Of a stretch of DNA of 57,364 nt, positions 43,052 through 54,600 are shown piece by piece. The notes under the pieces are model-generated. The model saw only the letters and a program-made list of their open reading frames with translations. It had not been told where the DNA came from and did not search any database. The translations under genes were made by a program, and so were the position numbers. Positions within the stretch are counted from its first letter, which is position 1; every line of letters starts with the position of its first letter. Source of the stretch: Polymyxa betae (taxonomy: Eukaryota; Endomyxa; Phytomyxea; Plasmodiophorida; Plasmodiophoridae). Location: positions 1 to 57,364 of the forward strand of contig RBZT01000536.1 of assembly GCA_003693705.1 (NCBI GenBank), in the 5' to 3' direction.

Positions 43052-46000
43052 CTAAACAGCCGTTGCTGGCGAATGTCCCGAGACATCCTCGCCATGTGAT
43101 GGGATTACAACAGTTGCCGCTCCTAATAGCATTGGACATTTCGAGTTACTTTTCGTGTGTCCGATCTGTTTACAGCGCGAACACCGAACTGTGATCGCCT
43201 TCTTGGTCGTCGCCAGCTTTACAGTCAACGCCTCAGCTTGAGGGGCCAAAGGCGTTCTGAACATCGCTGATGGCGCTGGAACGAACGGGACGTCCAGGCC
43301 TATCACCACCGGTGGCACGATCGTGCTAGCAGCGCGTTCCAGCTGCTTTTTGCTTCCTTTTGGGCGCCCTCGCTTCTTTGATTCAGGCGGTGGTAGCGTT
43401 GGCGTTTTCCGCGGCGGCAAGACTTCGTGGGCGGCTGGATGCCCTCGACGACGTTTCTTGCTGCCGAGACGCAATCGAGCCTTATCTTTAGCTACAGGCA
43501 TTGGTCTCTCGGCGCACATTGCATTGAACTTTTGCCGATCGTGCAGGAAGGCGTCGATCAGTTTCTCATCATCAATCATGACCACGGTCATTGTCGTTTC
43601 ACCATTAATCTGATTCAATGCCGTCACCGTTTTCTTCAAGCGTCGTCGTAGGACGGTCTTCTTTCTCTTCTCAATTGTAGCTTCAACTTTATCTTTGACT
43701 GGCTCGGCGTTCTTCTTCTGCTTCATCCATTTATCGTATTCAACTGCATCATCATCCTTCAGCTCGGTCTCCATCATTGATTCGAGATCCTTCGCCCATT
43801 CTTCCATCTCGTCGATCTCCTCATCATCTTCCGGCTTCACCTCCGGCTCCTGTGTGCTACCAATAAACGCGACCTGCTTCTCCAGAACCCTTTGCGCGTC
43901 TTTCAGAAACTGAGCCGCCTGGGTCCGATAGGTATTTCTCTGACTTCGTGCGAATCGCGACCATTCGTTGTCTTGTCCATCACGTGCAGCCTCCGTTGCT
44001 TTCAACCGCACGAGGTCGACCCGTTCCCAACGCAGCAGTTTATCAATGCGCTCTTGCGGAACGCCGAATGATAACAGAACGTCCCGAAGGCCGTTCATGT
44101 CGAGCTTGCGAAGATCTTTGTTGGTTCCTGTTAGGGCGCTAGTTGGTCCCAATTTCTCCTCGATCGGATCGGGTTCAGCACGTGTCGGTGCTCGTAAATA
44201 ACACAGACCGGAACCGGGCGCGATTGGGTTTCCAGGGCCCTTCAACCGCAGCAAACAAACGCCTTTAACCGCGGATAGGAAATTATTCGACAGGTTCCAG
44301 GGCGTCATCCGAGTCTGTTGTTCCACGTAGAGCGCGGCACGTTTCAGCGGATGTTCGGATGCCATTCGTGCGATGAAGACACGTTCAGCGGCTGTTAACG
44401 TCGCCAACAATTCAATCCCGAACTGATCTTTAAGAGCCTGTCTACCGGCTTCCATTCGGTCATACGCGCACATAGCCTCGGGTGTGACCATCTCCCATAA
44501 CGCCGACTCTCTCATAGGTGGTTTATCAACTCGTGGCGTCCACCATCCGCTCAAATCGCCACTGCGCTGGAACTCGGCGACCTCCTTCAGCTTGGCACGA
44601 ATCGCGGTCTCGCTCTGTCCCGGGAACGCCGCGAACACCTCCGCGATTTGCAATGCTCCGGTGCTCTGCAGCCGCCGATGCATATAGACCGTTAGACGAC
44701 GTTTCATGAAGGATGACGCTGCCCGACTGTTTGGGGCCGGTACTTCCATCTTCGGCTGAATCTGACCAGCAACGTAACTGGGTGGTAACTCATGCAGGCT
44801 GAAGGCGGAGGCAGTCGGCGACGACAGCACCATGAGAAAATCGGTGGAGCAGGAGGCGTATTGTACGACCGGGACGGCGAACATGTTGTTGTTGAGAGCC
44901 GTGACACAGAACCCGGGACGGATCTTGCCGAGAAACGGCGTCTCGTCGTCCATATCGGCCGAGACGATTCGGGTCGTACCGTGCGCCGGACGCGGCTCCC
45001 ATTTATCGCTGCCGTTACGCTGCCGATAAAACGTGACGAGCTCGGTCGCCATTCCGGTCGTTTGCATAAGCAATGGATCCGGCTCGATGTATTCGACAAG
45101 GACGAGGTTACCGTCGCGCGCCGTCACGTCACGAAGTCGCCTCGGAACGAATTTCCGTTGTTGACCGACTGCCGTCTTCAGGAAATATTCAGATTCAATA
45201 TAACAACGAGCGAATTCGAAAACAAAAATAAAAGTTTCTACCGAAAACAAACACGAACTGTTAAACATATTATACTGGCTTAGCGAAAGAAAACAATGAC
45301 AGAAAATTTATCATATTGTCTAACAGCCTAATAAATGGTACCTGCGAAAGCATTGCAGCAGCTTTGGATGACGTAGCCCGAACAGCGAGCGCCATCTTCA
45401 GGTCGAGCTTGGGTAGATGCCAATGCGACCATTGTTTCGGACTGCGATCTGTTGGGAAGAGAGACTCGATCAAGTTCTTGGCGAACAGTGCGTGCTGCAA
45501 TCCGGTCTTGCCAACAACCGCACCGAGATCGTCACGATACGCTGCATACAGCGTCCCTTGATCCAACGACACATTGAATCGCTCTTCAGACGGGCGCGAA
45601 ACAGGCTCGTCCGGCTGCGGATCGTGTTCGCCCTCGTCGAACATCATCCGGTCATCGTTAATATCGAGGAGAACCGGGACCTGGGGCGTTCTGAACCGCC
45701 CTTCATCATCCCAAAGAACATCGTCAAGCCAACGCATCGATTCTAGATCGTAATTCGGCCGAAGTCGATCCGGGGCTGATGACGTCGTTGACGGTTTCCG
45801 CTGCGGCGGTTTTCCTTCGACTTCCCCACCCCAGCAGATCGGTAACGGGTGATTGTGAGCAGGCCCAACTGGCGCCTTAAAAAGGCGGCGAAGTCGTCGC
45901 CGTAACCGGAAAGCGGCGATACGAGCTCGGCTTTGTGGAAGTGTTTGCTTCTTGCTGGGCGCGGTGTTTTCATTCAGCCAGGCGAAGGATTCAGTTTTGG

Positions 46001-47087
46001 GAGATGTTGCAGCCGCAGGCGTTTCTTGAGGCACTGTCACGGGTGCTCTCTGGGCGCTTGTATCGTCCCAACGAATGCTGCGATCCCAATCGGTCTGTTC
46101 GATGAGCGAGAACAGCGATGCGGGAAGGTAGGGGGTGACGACACCAGTCGACTGCGGCTTGTGGCCGACAGCAAAGCGCGGATTTGGGGCAGCACAAGCG
46201 GGTTCAACGGCCGCAGGCGACTCTGGGGCTTCAGCTTGGTCGTGTTCGTCATCGCTGCGCCATTGAAATTGAATGCAATCATCCTCGTCGGCAACCTGGT
46301 GCGATTGGTGCTTGACGATAACGCTGTCAGAGCGCCTCCTTAGTTGCAAATCCGCCTCGATGGTGGCTGGCGCGAACAGCGACGAAAATCGCAAAATCTC
46401 TTCACCATCCTCATCGATACGTAGAACATTTCGCGGGTCGATCATGACGCTATCAGGATCGAACGCATCGTCGTAGTTACTGCCTATAAGAAAATCATCA
46501 ACGGCAGTAAAAGCAGATACTGTACACTACGTTCTTCAGATGCTGAATTCAAAGTGAGCTCTGGTAAAGATAGATTCGCCTCTGGGATCACGATTTCAGA
46601 CCCTAATTTTTCGGGTTCATCATCGGCTGCAAGTTTGTAGTTTTTCGAACCATCAACATCTACAACATCATTAAGCGGTTGTGACGCAAGAGTGGTAAAA
46701 CGACCGCAAACGCGAACAAAAGCTGCAGCTAAAAGCAGTTGGAGAATGGCGACAAGAAAAGAATAAATTTGTAACTGAGCAGTCGCGACAATACTGACCA
46801 TCATTATCATAATCTTCATCGTCACTACTACTTTGATCAGGTATATTATTATCAGCATATATCTGAGCTGGTATAATACGAATATTATCCTCGACAGGCT
46901 CGGGCGATGAGCGTCGCACGAGATGGCTCAGCGCCTGAACACGATCGTTCTCGACCTGATCTCGAAAGGGCTCCGGGTATCGAAGGCGATCATCTGGATC
47001 CAGTCGTCCAGTCTCTGGCTGGATATTGCCCCAGACGAAGCCAGACATGGGCGGTCCAGCATCATCGTCATCGTCGGAAGAGGACAT
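43052..47087 (-). CDS. TAF1: TFIID subunit 1 (TAF1)
   Basis: Four exons join in phase (1248 aa): 47087–46799, 46722–46531, 46483–45342, 45175–43052. The N-terminus has the TAND-like GFVWGNIQPETGRLD. MIDPRNVLRID…ILRFSSLF begins the core. The DUF3591 region includes RDVTARDGNLVLVEYIEPDP, MATELVTFYR and later AERVFIARMASEHPLK. Near the C-terminus is the TAF1 zinc knuckle CSRCKQIGHTKSNSKC, only 30 residues from the stop. There are no bromodomains, which animal TAF1 has after this point. TAF1 is the scaffold of TFIID at promoters. The 166-bp last intron is longer than most. Confidence 0.92.
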
Positions 47088-47197
47088 TGAGACGCGAGCG
47101 GCACGCGATCATCCCCAACCCAGAACGATCTCGAGCCAGATATTACACGACAGGATTCGGGAGATCATTCCAGATCTTTTCACATGATCATAATGAT

Positions 47198-47320
47198 AGC
47201 CTAACTCGTATAGACAGACACATGGTCCATACTATAGTGAAGTGAGGTAGTTAGTAACAGCCTAACTCGTATAGACAGACACATGGTCCATACTATATTA
47301 AAGTGAGGTAGTTTTAGTAA
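47198..47320 (+). repeat. 61-bp tandem duplication upstream of TAF1
   Basis: AGCCTAACTCGTATAGACAG starts at 47198 and again at 47259. The two units are nearly identical apart from a small insertion near the end of the second. It lies about 110–230 bp upstream of the TAF1 start codon. Confidence 0.85.
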
Positions 47321-47594
47321 CATTACATATACAGTACTCATAGAAACATAATAAGGCTGGCTTGACTTCGATGCTTTGCAGTACCATATGGAATTGCTCG
47401 AAACAAAAACATGTCGCGTGTATATTGATAAAAAAATCAGATAATCGTTGGTGGTGGGTAAGCTTGAAGCGGTAATTGCATTCAGTACCAGAATTCGAGT
47501 GAAATCCAATACATATCTCAAATCGTGGATGCTGTGAACATGTTGAATACGTAATCACCCGGTTAAAATCATTTTGCAGCATCTCTACTGGATT

Positions 47595-47608
47595 CTAGGG
47601 TTAGGGTT
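47595..47608 (+). repeat. Short telomere-like motif
   Basis: CTAGGGTTAGGGTT, two imperfect telomere-type units, about 500 bp upstream of TAF1 and 110 bp downstream of the 47721–48200 gene. Too short for an interstitial telomere. Confidence 0.4.
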
Positions 47609-47720
47609 CCTTCGATTTACACTTTATGTATTTATAATTTCCGGAAACGAAAGAGAATCAGGGACGATTCTGTCTCGGGACGACTGCGTTGGAGGTTGAC
47701 TGAGTAACGTGACGACGCTG

Positions 47721-48200
47721 TTACAACAGGAGCGGATCAATGTCATTGGGCAGACCGGATTTCTGGGCGAATCTGTTCTTAATGGCCTGAGTTTGAGTCC
47801 TGCATAATTCCGCATGCATCGGTATAGTGATTCTAAAGTAGCTCATCAACGACGACGGCTCGATGTTAGATCGATGGAATCCCAGGCGATCTCTCATAAA
47901 ATCATAGAGCTGGGCTGAGATCTGCCTTCGCGCATCCCAATCACCAGCTAGGCGCGGGTCCAGCTCGTCTGTTAAAACATAGATCTCGTTGCTGTGTATA
48001 AATTCTGGCGGCTGCTTCTTCGAGTCGTGAAGGAATTCGTCGATCTTGCGCGATTCGTAGCGTAGACGTTCCAGAATTTTCTTCTCGCTGTCATGGATGT
48101 AACGCTGAATCAAGGCGGGCTTTACAGCGGCATCTGCAGCACGTTCTCGGACACGACTCGACAACACGTAAAAGTAATCGGCTAAGGCCGCCATCGACAC
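47721..48200 (-). CDS. Unknown protein, tandem paralogue of 48303–48884
   Basis: 159 aa (or 157 from the second ATG), single exon. It shares a pattern with its neighbour throughout: L.(D/Y)YFY.L…VR, a repeated (D/E)…I..YI…..I…LR…….F, a DPR motif (TDELDPRLAGD), then (R).ELQ/QLYDFM.DRLGF and a RI.IP strand. No known domain is recognised. It lacks the N-terminal presequence of the neighbour, so it should stay in the cytosol. The tandem layout points to a lineage-specific duplication. Confidence 0.65.
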   Translation of the reverse strand: MSMAALADYFYVLSSRVRERAADAAVKPALIQRYIHDSEKKILERLRYESRKIDEFLHDSKKQPPEFIHSNEIYVLTDELDPRLAGDWDARRQISAQLYDFMRDRLGFHRSNIEPSSLMSYFRITIPMHAELCRTQTQAIKNRFAQKSGLPNDIDPLLL

Positions 48201-48243
48201 ACAATGACCAACAAATTAGATGAATTTTGCAATGCGACTGCTT

Positions 48244-48259
48244 AAACCCTAAACCCTAG
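48244..48259 (-). promoter_or_regulatory. Telo-box-like motif upstream of the 47721–48200 gene
   Basis: AAACCCTAAACCCTAG, two TTTAGGG units on the minus strand, 44 bp upstream of ATG 48200. Telo-boxes (AAACCCTAA) are known promoter elements in plants. A regulatory role here is a guess from position. Confidence 0.35.
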
Positions 48260-48302
48260 TGAAACCCCAGGTGGGCGCAACCTTGTATTGATCAGTTGTC
48301 TA

Positions 48303-48884
48303 TTAGCGGCGAGCGTTGCCGAGTGCATCGAATCCCTTTTGAGCCAGAGTTCGGAATACTTGAGCCGGATCTTCCGAATATTTCGAATCGAGCGGAATGC
48401 GGATCTCATACCAGAGACAAGACGGCATCACTTTGGCATCGCGGAATCCGAGATCGTCCTGTAAGAAATTCTGCAGCTCTTTACGAATGCGAATGCGGGC
48501 CTCGTTATCCTTGTCGATACGCGGGTCGACATTGCTCGAATAAAGAACCACCTCGTTATCCAGGATGCAGCTCGGCGGCAAGATTATCGAGTCATTCACG
48601 AACTTGACGATCTCGTTGTACTTACTGCGAAGGCCATCGACGATCTTGGTGCGATTGCGACGAATGTAATTCTCGATGATATCCTGCGTATCGGACTCAT
48701 CCATCTGGTGACGAACTTGACCTGCAAGAGTGTAGAAGTAATAAGCAAGTTTCGGATCGCGGGCCGTTGAAGCAGGTGCGCGCCACGATTCCTGCACCGG
48801 TTGTGACGAGAACGATACCACTGCATGGCGACAGCGTGCCAGAATGATGGGTGATGATCGCACTAAGCGCTGCAGGCTCATCAT
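48303..48884 (-). CDS. Unknown protein with likely mitochondrial presequence, paralogue of 47721–48200
   Basis: 193 aa, single exon. The N-terminus (MSLQRLVRSSPIILARCRHA, then SFSSQPVQ) is Arg/Ser-rich with no acidic residues for about 28 residues, typical of mitochondrial import. The body aligns to the downstream paralogue: LAYYFYTLAGQVRHQ, IIENYIRRNRTKIVDGLR, VDPRIDKD, ELQNFLQDDLGF and YEIRIPLD. No known domain is recognised. The two genes are 103 bp apart on the same strand. Confidence 0.7.
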   Translation of the reverse strand: MMSLQRLVRSSPIILARCRHAVVSFSSQPVQESWRAPASTARDPKLAYYFYTLAGQVRHQMDESDTQDIIENYIRRNRTKIVDGLRSKYNEIVKFVNDSIILPPSCILDNEVVLYSSNVDPRIDKDNEARIRIRKELQNFLQDDLGFRDAKVMPSCLWYEIRIPLDSKYSEDPAQVFRTLAQKGFDALGNARR

Positions 48885-49032
48885 GATTTCAGGAGATAAT
48901 AATGAACAAGAGCGTCCGATTAAGACTCCGATGACCGGCTCTTCGGTCTCTTTTAACGATATTCATGCCACAAAACAAGATGATCAAACAGTATCGAGGA
49001 AACGGCACCAAAATTGTGACGACAATAAATGT

Positions 49033-50435
49033 TTACGAGGATTCCGAAACTGTTCCTGGTTCGGCGACGTTCTTGTCGGATTGGTTTCGTCGAAGGAATT
49101 TCTCGAATTGGGCTTTGACGGCGGCCAGCTCAAGGGTCCTCGCGTCGAGCTCGGTGTTCAGACGCTGGTTCTCTTTAACAATGGCCTTGTTTCTGTGATT
49201 CGCCTACAAAATTATTTAAAAATGACAATCTCAATGAACCAAAATTTCAAGCTAGAAAGGACGTTCTAAGCAAAATGGAAAATAAACAGAAACATTGAAG
49301 AAAGAAAAGGCTGACATTTGAAACATGCTTCTTCAGGTCTTGAAACGCTCTGGCATTGTCCTTCATGGAGGCCTGAACTTGTTCGAATTTCTTAGCATAT
49401 TCCTCGATCTGGACCTGGGCGTGCTGACCCCTCCGAGCTTCTGCCTTCAGCTCAGCCTGTGCCTTCAACAAAGCCTCCTTTAAAATGGCGACCTCCTGGT
49501 CTTTCAACGCCATCTGCTGGGCGTGAAATTCGCGCTGCCTTGCGTCCATGTCCAGAACGGCGCGAATTCGCTCTTGAAGCTCTTCTTGATTTTTACGGGT
49601 CGCTTCCTGTTCTTGATTGGAGGCCTGAATACGTTCTTCGATTTCGACCATCGAGCTTCGAAAGCTGTCACGTAGAGCCTCCTGCTGTTGGCGCTGCGCT
49701 TGAAATTGCTCCTCGTAGTGAGCCTGAGATTGAATTGGAAAATAAAAGGAATTAACGACAGGAAGAAGGCATCGCTTACTCGGATGGTTTTATTCTGATT
49801 TGAGAGCTCCCGAGAAAGTTCTAGGCGAACATCAATCACTTGTTTAACAAAACATAACAAATCATTCCCAATAAATGCCAGTACAATAACCCAAAATATC
49901 GGAGTTGGATTCAGCATAAAGGAAAGCAAATTCCCATGAAAAAAATATCAAGTAAGTTAACGACATTAACGAAGAACGAAAGCAAGAGATAAAGGAGAAA
50001 GCCCACACTACATGAGAAGGCGCTGGAAGGTTGAAAGCAATTGTCCCTAGCAGTGGCCAAATAACAAAGAAGAATAACGACAAAACTTCCAGAGACAAAT
50101 TTATCGTCAAAAAATCGCCAAATTGCAGGAAGGTTGTATGTCTATCGGCTTGGCATAAACTAACCTTGGAGTTTTTGATGTGTTTTCTGCTGATGATCAT
50201 ATTTAGCTTGTGAATCAGCGAGAGCAAGGCGAAGATCGCGAACTTCATCGTCGGCGACGATCTTGGAGCGAATCAGGGCCCGAACTGGCTTGGACACGGG
50301 CTCGCCCAGGTCCTTCACAACATCGGCCATCACACGTCTGAGGCGCTGGTCGGGCGTTTCGCCCCCTTTGGCCGCGATTTGGTCCACGACGTCGCGCAGC
50401 TCAGCGACATCGATATTTCCACCGCTATCCGTCAT
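49033..50435 (-). CDS. Taxilin family coiled-coil protein
   Basis: ATG 50435 to TAA 49033, at least four exons. The start exon (MTDSGGNIDVAELRDVVDQI, KVRALIRSK-type helix) leads to LELSRELSNQNKTIR (about 49820–49786), which matches the taxilin LCRELQ..NK motif. Next is a long coiled coil (YEEQFQAQRQQQEALRDSF, EERIQASNQEQEA, then KFEQVQASMKDNARAFQDLK), and a final exon NHRNKAIVKENQRLNTEL … to the stop. Taxilins bind syntaxins and nascent-chain complex and act in vesicle traffic. The phases of the first introns were not all resolved, and 50160–49860 is probably mainly intron. The EQVQ.S…F..LK signature makes the family fairly firm. Confidence 0.75.
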
Positions 50436-50646
50436 CGATAACGATTATGGCAAAGATTTCGATATTAACTCTCAATCCAATCAAACGATATTTGAACATG
50501 GATATTCTTTTTTTAAGAGCCTAATAAAGAAAAGAGAAAAAAGCATTCAGTCTTTCTAAAGGGATGCCAATATTCTGGAAGAAGAAAAAGGAGACAGAGA
50601 AAAGAGAGACATAACAAGAAGAGAGATCATTATAATTTACACAGCG

Positions 50647-51630
50647 CTATATCGTTGTATTGAGATCTCGAAAACTGGTTGGGCCCATTCGCAATGGAAT
50701 CGCTCGAGAACGTACTCCATCAAATATGGAGTTCCTCATAGCTTCGCCACAGCTGGGCATTTTCGTCCTCCAAGATTTTACTGTATCTGCCAATTTATCC
50801 CACAAACGAATCTCAGGGATGCTCATCGGCCGCACATCCAGTTTGTTAATGGCGCCGTCGTAGACGCGCTGGATTAGACCGTAGATCGAATAGAGGTCGG
50901 AATTCGGCCCTGATCGGTGCCTTGCTATCCTGCCAAAGTCTAGCAGCACCAGCGAATTATCGGTGGTGTCGACCATAACTACCGCTGCAATAAACAAACA
51001 GGCGCGAAGGGGTTTTGAAACCCTTGAAAACAGTTGCAAAAGAAGGTTTGAGAATCGCGTGAAACAGAATGATTTGGAAAGTGCGCGTGTAAACATGTAA
51101 AACGTGCGCATGTAACCTGTGAAAAGTGCGAATAAAAACTTGTGAAAAGTGCGCGGATTTAACAGAATTTGAAAAGTTGTAGAAAGAATGCGAAGTGCAG
51201 CAAAATTCATATTTCACATACAGTTGTTCAAATGAGCCAGATCGCCATACTCGTAGTCCACCTCATGAATCTGCTTCATAACCGCCAGCATCTGGAACAC
51301 GATCCACACTAGACTTCCGTAGACGTCATGGCGTCCTTCTACCATCGCCCAGCTCTGCAGGGTCGAGCCCGGTACTAGCTCCATGACCATGTACGTTGAC
51401 AGGCCTTTGGCGAACACGTCCAGTACGACGACCAGACCCGGGAGTTGACCTGGCCGACCTGCCATAGAGTACTGTTTCACGAACTCGATTTCGCGCCTCG
51501 TCTGCCAATCATCGGAATCTGCGATTTTTATGGCCAGATCGGTCTGCGTTGGGTCATCGATACGACGTCCTCGGTAAACGCGTCCTATAGACCCACGTCC
51601 TACAAAAATCTGATGGTAAGTCTTTGGCAT
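50647..51630 (-). CDS. Protein kinase-like protein with a degenerate catalytic loop
   Basis: Two exons, 51630–51222 and 50984–50647, 248 aa in phase. A kinase fold is visible: Gly loop GRGSIGRVYRG, VAIK-type lysine (LAIKIADSDD), αC-like EIEFVKQYSMA, hinge MVMELVPGS, and LLDFGRIARH (DFG). The catalytic HRD…N loop is replaced by YEYGDLAHLNNSVVMV: the aspartate and asparagine positions are kept in changed context, with no HRD. The activation segment and C-lobe are short (family kinases are about 260–280 residues for the domain alone). It may be a pseudokinase or a divergent bud32-like small kinase. The intron (237 bp) is unusually long and contains tandem repeats. Confidence 0.7.
51070..51155 (+). 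repeat. Short tandem repeats inside the kinase gene intron
   Basis: TGTGAAAAGTGCG occurs at 51118–51130 and 51141–51153, with related words (GGAAAGTGCGCGTGT, AACGTGCGCATGT) just before. These repeats explain most of the extra length of this 237-bp intron. Confidence 0.6.
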
Positions 51631-51659
51631 TTGATTTCAAAGAGCATAACAGTAAATGA

Positions 51660-54600
51660 ATGAATAAGTCAGATCAACTTGTATGAAGTCACTGTTATAT
51701 GGGCAATTTACCGATCTGTTCGTAAATCTGGTACTGCGCTTGAGCTGATTCTACATGATGGCTTAAGCAGGCTATAATCAATATTGTGACTAAAGTTAAC
51801 AACATAGTTCAGGGAGATTTGTACAAGAGGGAGGCGATATCTTCAACAACAGTTGCTCATTTGAAGTTCAGGGTTGCGCCCAGCTTCTTGCTCTGGCCTC
51901 TGAATGCCATCGTTCTCTTCAAATGCATCGGAACATCGCTTTCGTTCTTGAACCACGCACGCCACTAAATTATCGATGTCAGGGCTATCTTTCGATATTC
52001 AGATATGGTCAGTTCTGCCGGTCGGTATAGGCGATCCCAATACCGTCTAAATACGTCATTCCGCCGAGATATTTGTTGGCTGTTTCAAAAGCAATTCGTG
52101 GTGAATTGTTATTAGCAGCTTAAAAAACACATGTGCGAAATCATTCTTGCTCAGAAAGGTTTTGATCTACAAATCAACTGTGTAGCGCTACGATAGGTTA
52201 CTGGTTAGATGGACTCGGGAATGACCCTGAATTCACTGGGATATGTTTAATGCCCAGTACCTACATGCTGTGTCAACATTGACACCAATCTCTCCTGCAT
52301 TATACAGCTGTTTAGTGCTGACTAGCAAATCCCTGTCTGTCATTAAACGGGCATTCGAAATGTGTCTTTACGCTGCCAGATTGATGACACTGAAAAGATA
52401 TTTGACACCGAAAGAAACTTTGAATATTCCGAGATGAACATGATGATGCAGGATGGCGGCACTATTGCTAAGACTAAACCATGTAACTGGATATTACAGG
52501 GGCTCTGCTCACATAGATCTGGTAGAAATGCACAACTGGTGATCGTTGCCAATAAAAGGGTATTGTTGTTAGCGTTTGCAATTTTGGGCTTGGAACATCA
52601 CATTGAACACTGACGTCGAAACATGTAAAATGTTTATAGTACAGCGCCTTGTAGTAGGCGGACACGAGGTGAGAATGACGTCCAGATAGGTCACGGATGC
52701 GAATGATATCGGCGCTCTTTCAGACAACGACATTAAGGAACGAACAAAGCTAGGGGTCAGACTGTAATCATCATGCCAATCCGCGGTATTAAATCGTATG
52801 CCTTCAAAGCAAAACTGAGGCCGGATGTGCAGAAGAGCGTTGGCTGAAATAAGTTTCGGCTTAATCTGGGTGGGAGGTCTCACTAGCAACTTTCCTATAA
52901 CAAACCGATTTTATCCGACAACTCCTTTTCATGAAACGCCTTCCACATTTGAAACCTTCCACAAGAATCTCTACGGGATATAACTTTGTGGTTTCATTGA
53001 GCAGCTTGGACTAAGGGAAAGTATCGCTAGAAGCGGTCGCAGACAGGAACATGGGCTGGATCTTTTGTTATCAAAAAACAATCGTAGCGCAGTCATTCAC
53101 CAATCTTGGTTTTCAAGAGTGCTGCGGATAGAGTGCCAACAACCTTCCTACAACCGCTTGAAACTTATTAGAAAGGATACGATCGAGTCTATTAAAACAC
53201 AAATCACAAAATCATGTCGTTCTCTCCCAGGGTGCAGGTCGAACAATCTGTGCCTCTCGCTATCATCGCCAAGGTCAGGTGGCTCGCAATAAGGAAACTC
53301 AAATTCGTTCTTCCGCCTCAATTGATGATCAGGCTAACCGCTAACTTGAAATTATGCAGAGTGGAAACGTACTTCAAGCATACCTAATAATCGATTAGTG
53401 TTGGTGGAATCTCAACGATCTTGGACTTTGTAATGAAAAGCCGAATGAGACGTCACAGCACGTAATCACAATTATCTACAACCCAAACGCCCATGCTGTT
53501 AACTACTCTCAAGCTTTAGTGATATTTTCGCGTTCTCTATACATGAAACCGGGACCAATCGTCTAAGTTCTATTTTGTGACTATTTGCTGAGATCACAGT
53601 AAACGTTCTCCTGCGAATAATTTCATTTCACATAAATCATGGAAGACATATGGTGAGGATTGTATAGTCACTACCATGGGATATAAACTCGTGGCTTTCC
53701 TGCTGACTATTTTATCGACGAATTCGTTCATGATGGCAATGAGTTTGCTGGATTGATAATTAACTAATTCTGATATCTTCCTAAGAACTGCCAAAAGCGT
53801 CGTTCACGACAGCGTGGCTTCAATACAATGGGATTTCTTGATAGACATTTCGCCTTCATTTGTCCACGTTTTTTCGTTCGCGTAAGACCTTAAGCAAATG
53901 CATAAAAGCTTTCATAGACTTTCCTAGGATTTTTACAAGCTGGCTGTTATGGGAATGTGAAGATCAGGCTTCGCGTTGGCTATATTCTCATCTCATCTGC
54001 CTGAATATTGGTGGTGATATCGGATTCACAGGTGACTATTAATGTGAGCACTCTTCGATCTCAATCTGATCACTTCAAAAGAATCGAGCGACGTCGGGCT
54101 AAACAAGATTTTGTTTCGGATGGCCGTCGAGGTAATCAAGCGGAGACTGAGTAGAAGGTAGTCGCGTCCAGCTTTTGCTAAAAGAAGACCAAAAGTATAA
54201 AAAAGGTCTTCAAGTTTGCAGCGGAATCCATCACTATGAAGGCATTTTGTCATTCGAGCCAAAAACATTGCTAAATTTTTGAATAGAATTGTTAAGACGA
54301 GGTCGTATGTAAAACTTATTATACACCACATCATGAGGAAAGACGGGAGACCGCTTAGCACTTTGATTAACTCTTATATGATTTGTCAAATCTAGCTCCG
54401 AACGAATTCAAACTGTTTTGGCAGATGAGATGCTGAAAGGAAGCCTTACTCTAGGGAAGGCAATCGGTCAAGCGCACGAAGTACAGCTATTGGGTGTTTA
54501 GTCAGATGACAATAGAGGTCACACCAATGTAAATGCCGCGCATTTTATTTTGCACTTTCTTTTCTATTTTTTTACTCCGTACCATTTGGACCAGGCGCAC

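Noticed and set aside
44792-45283. 163-codon plus-strand frame
   Set aside because: Antisense to the conserved TAF1 core; no domain of its own.
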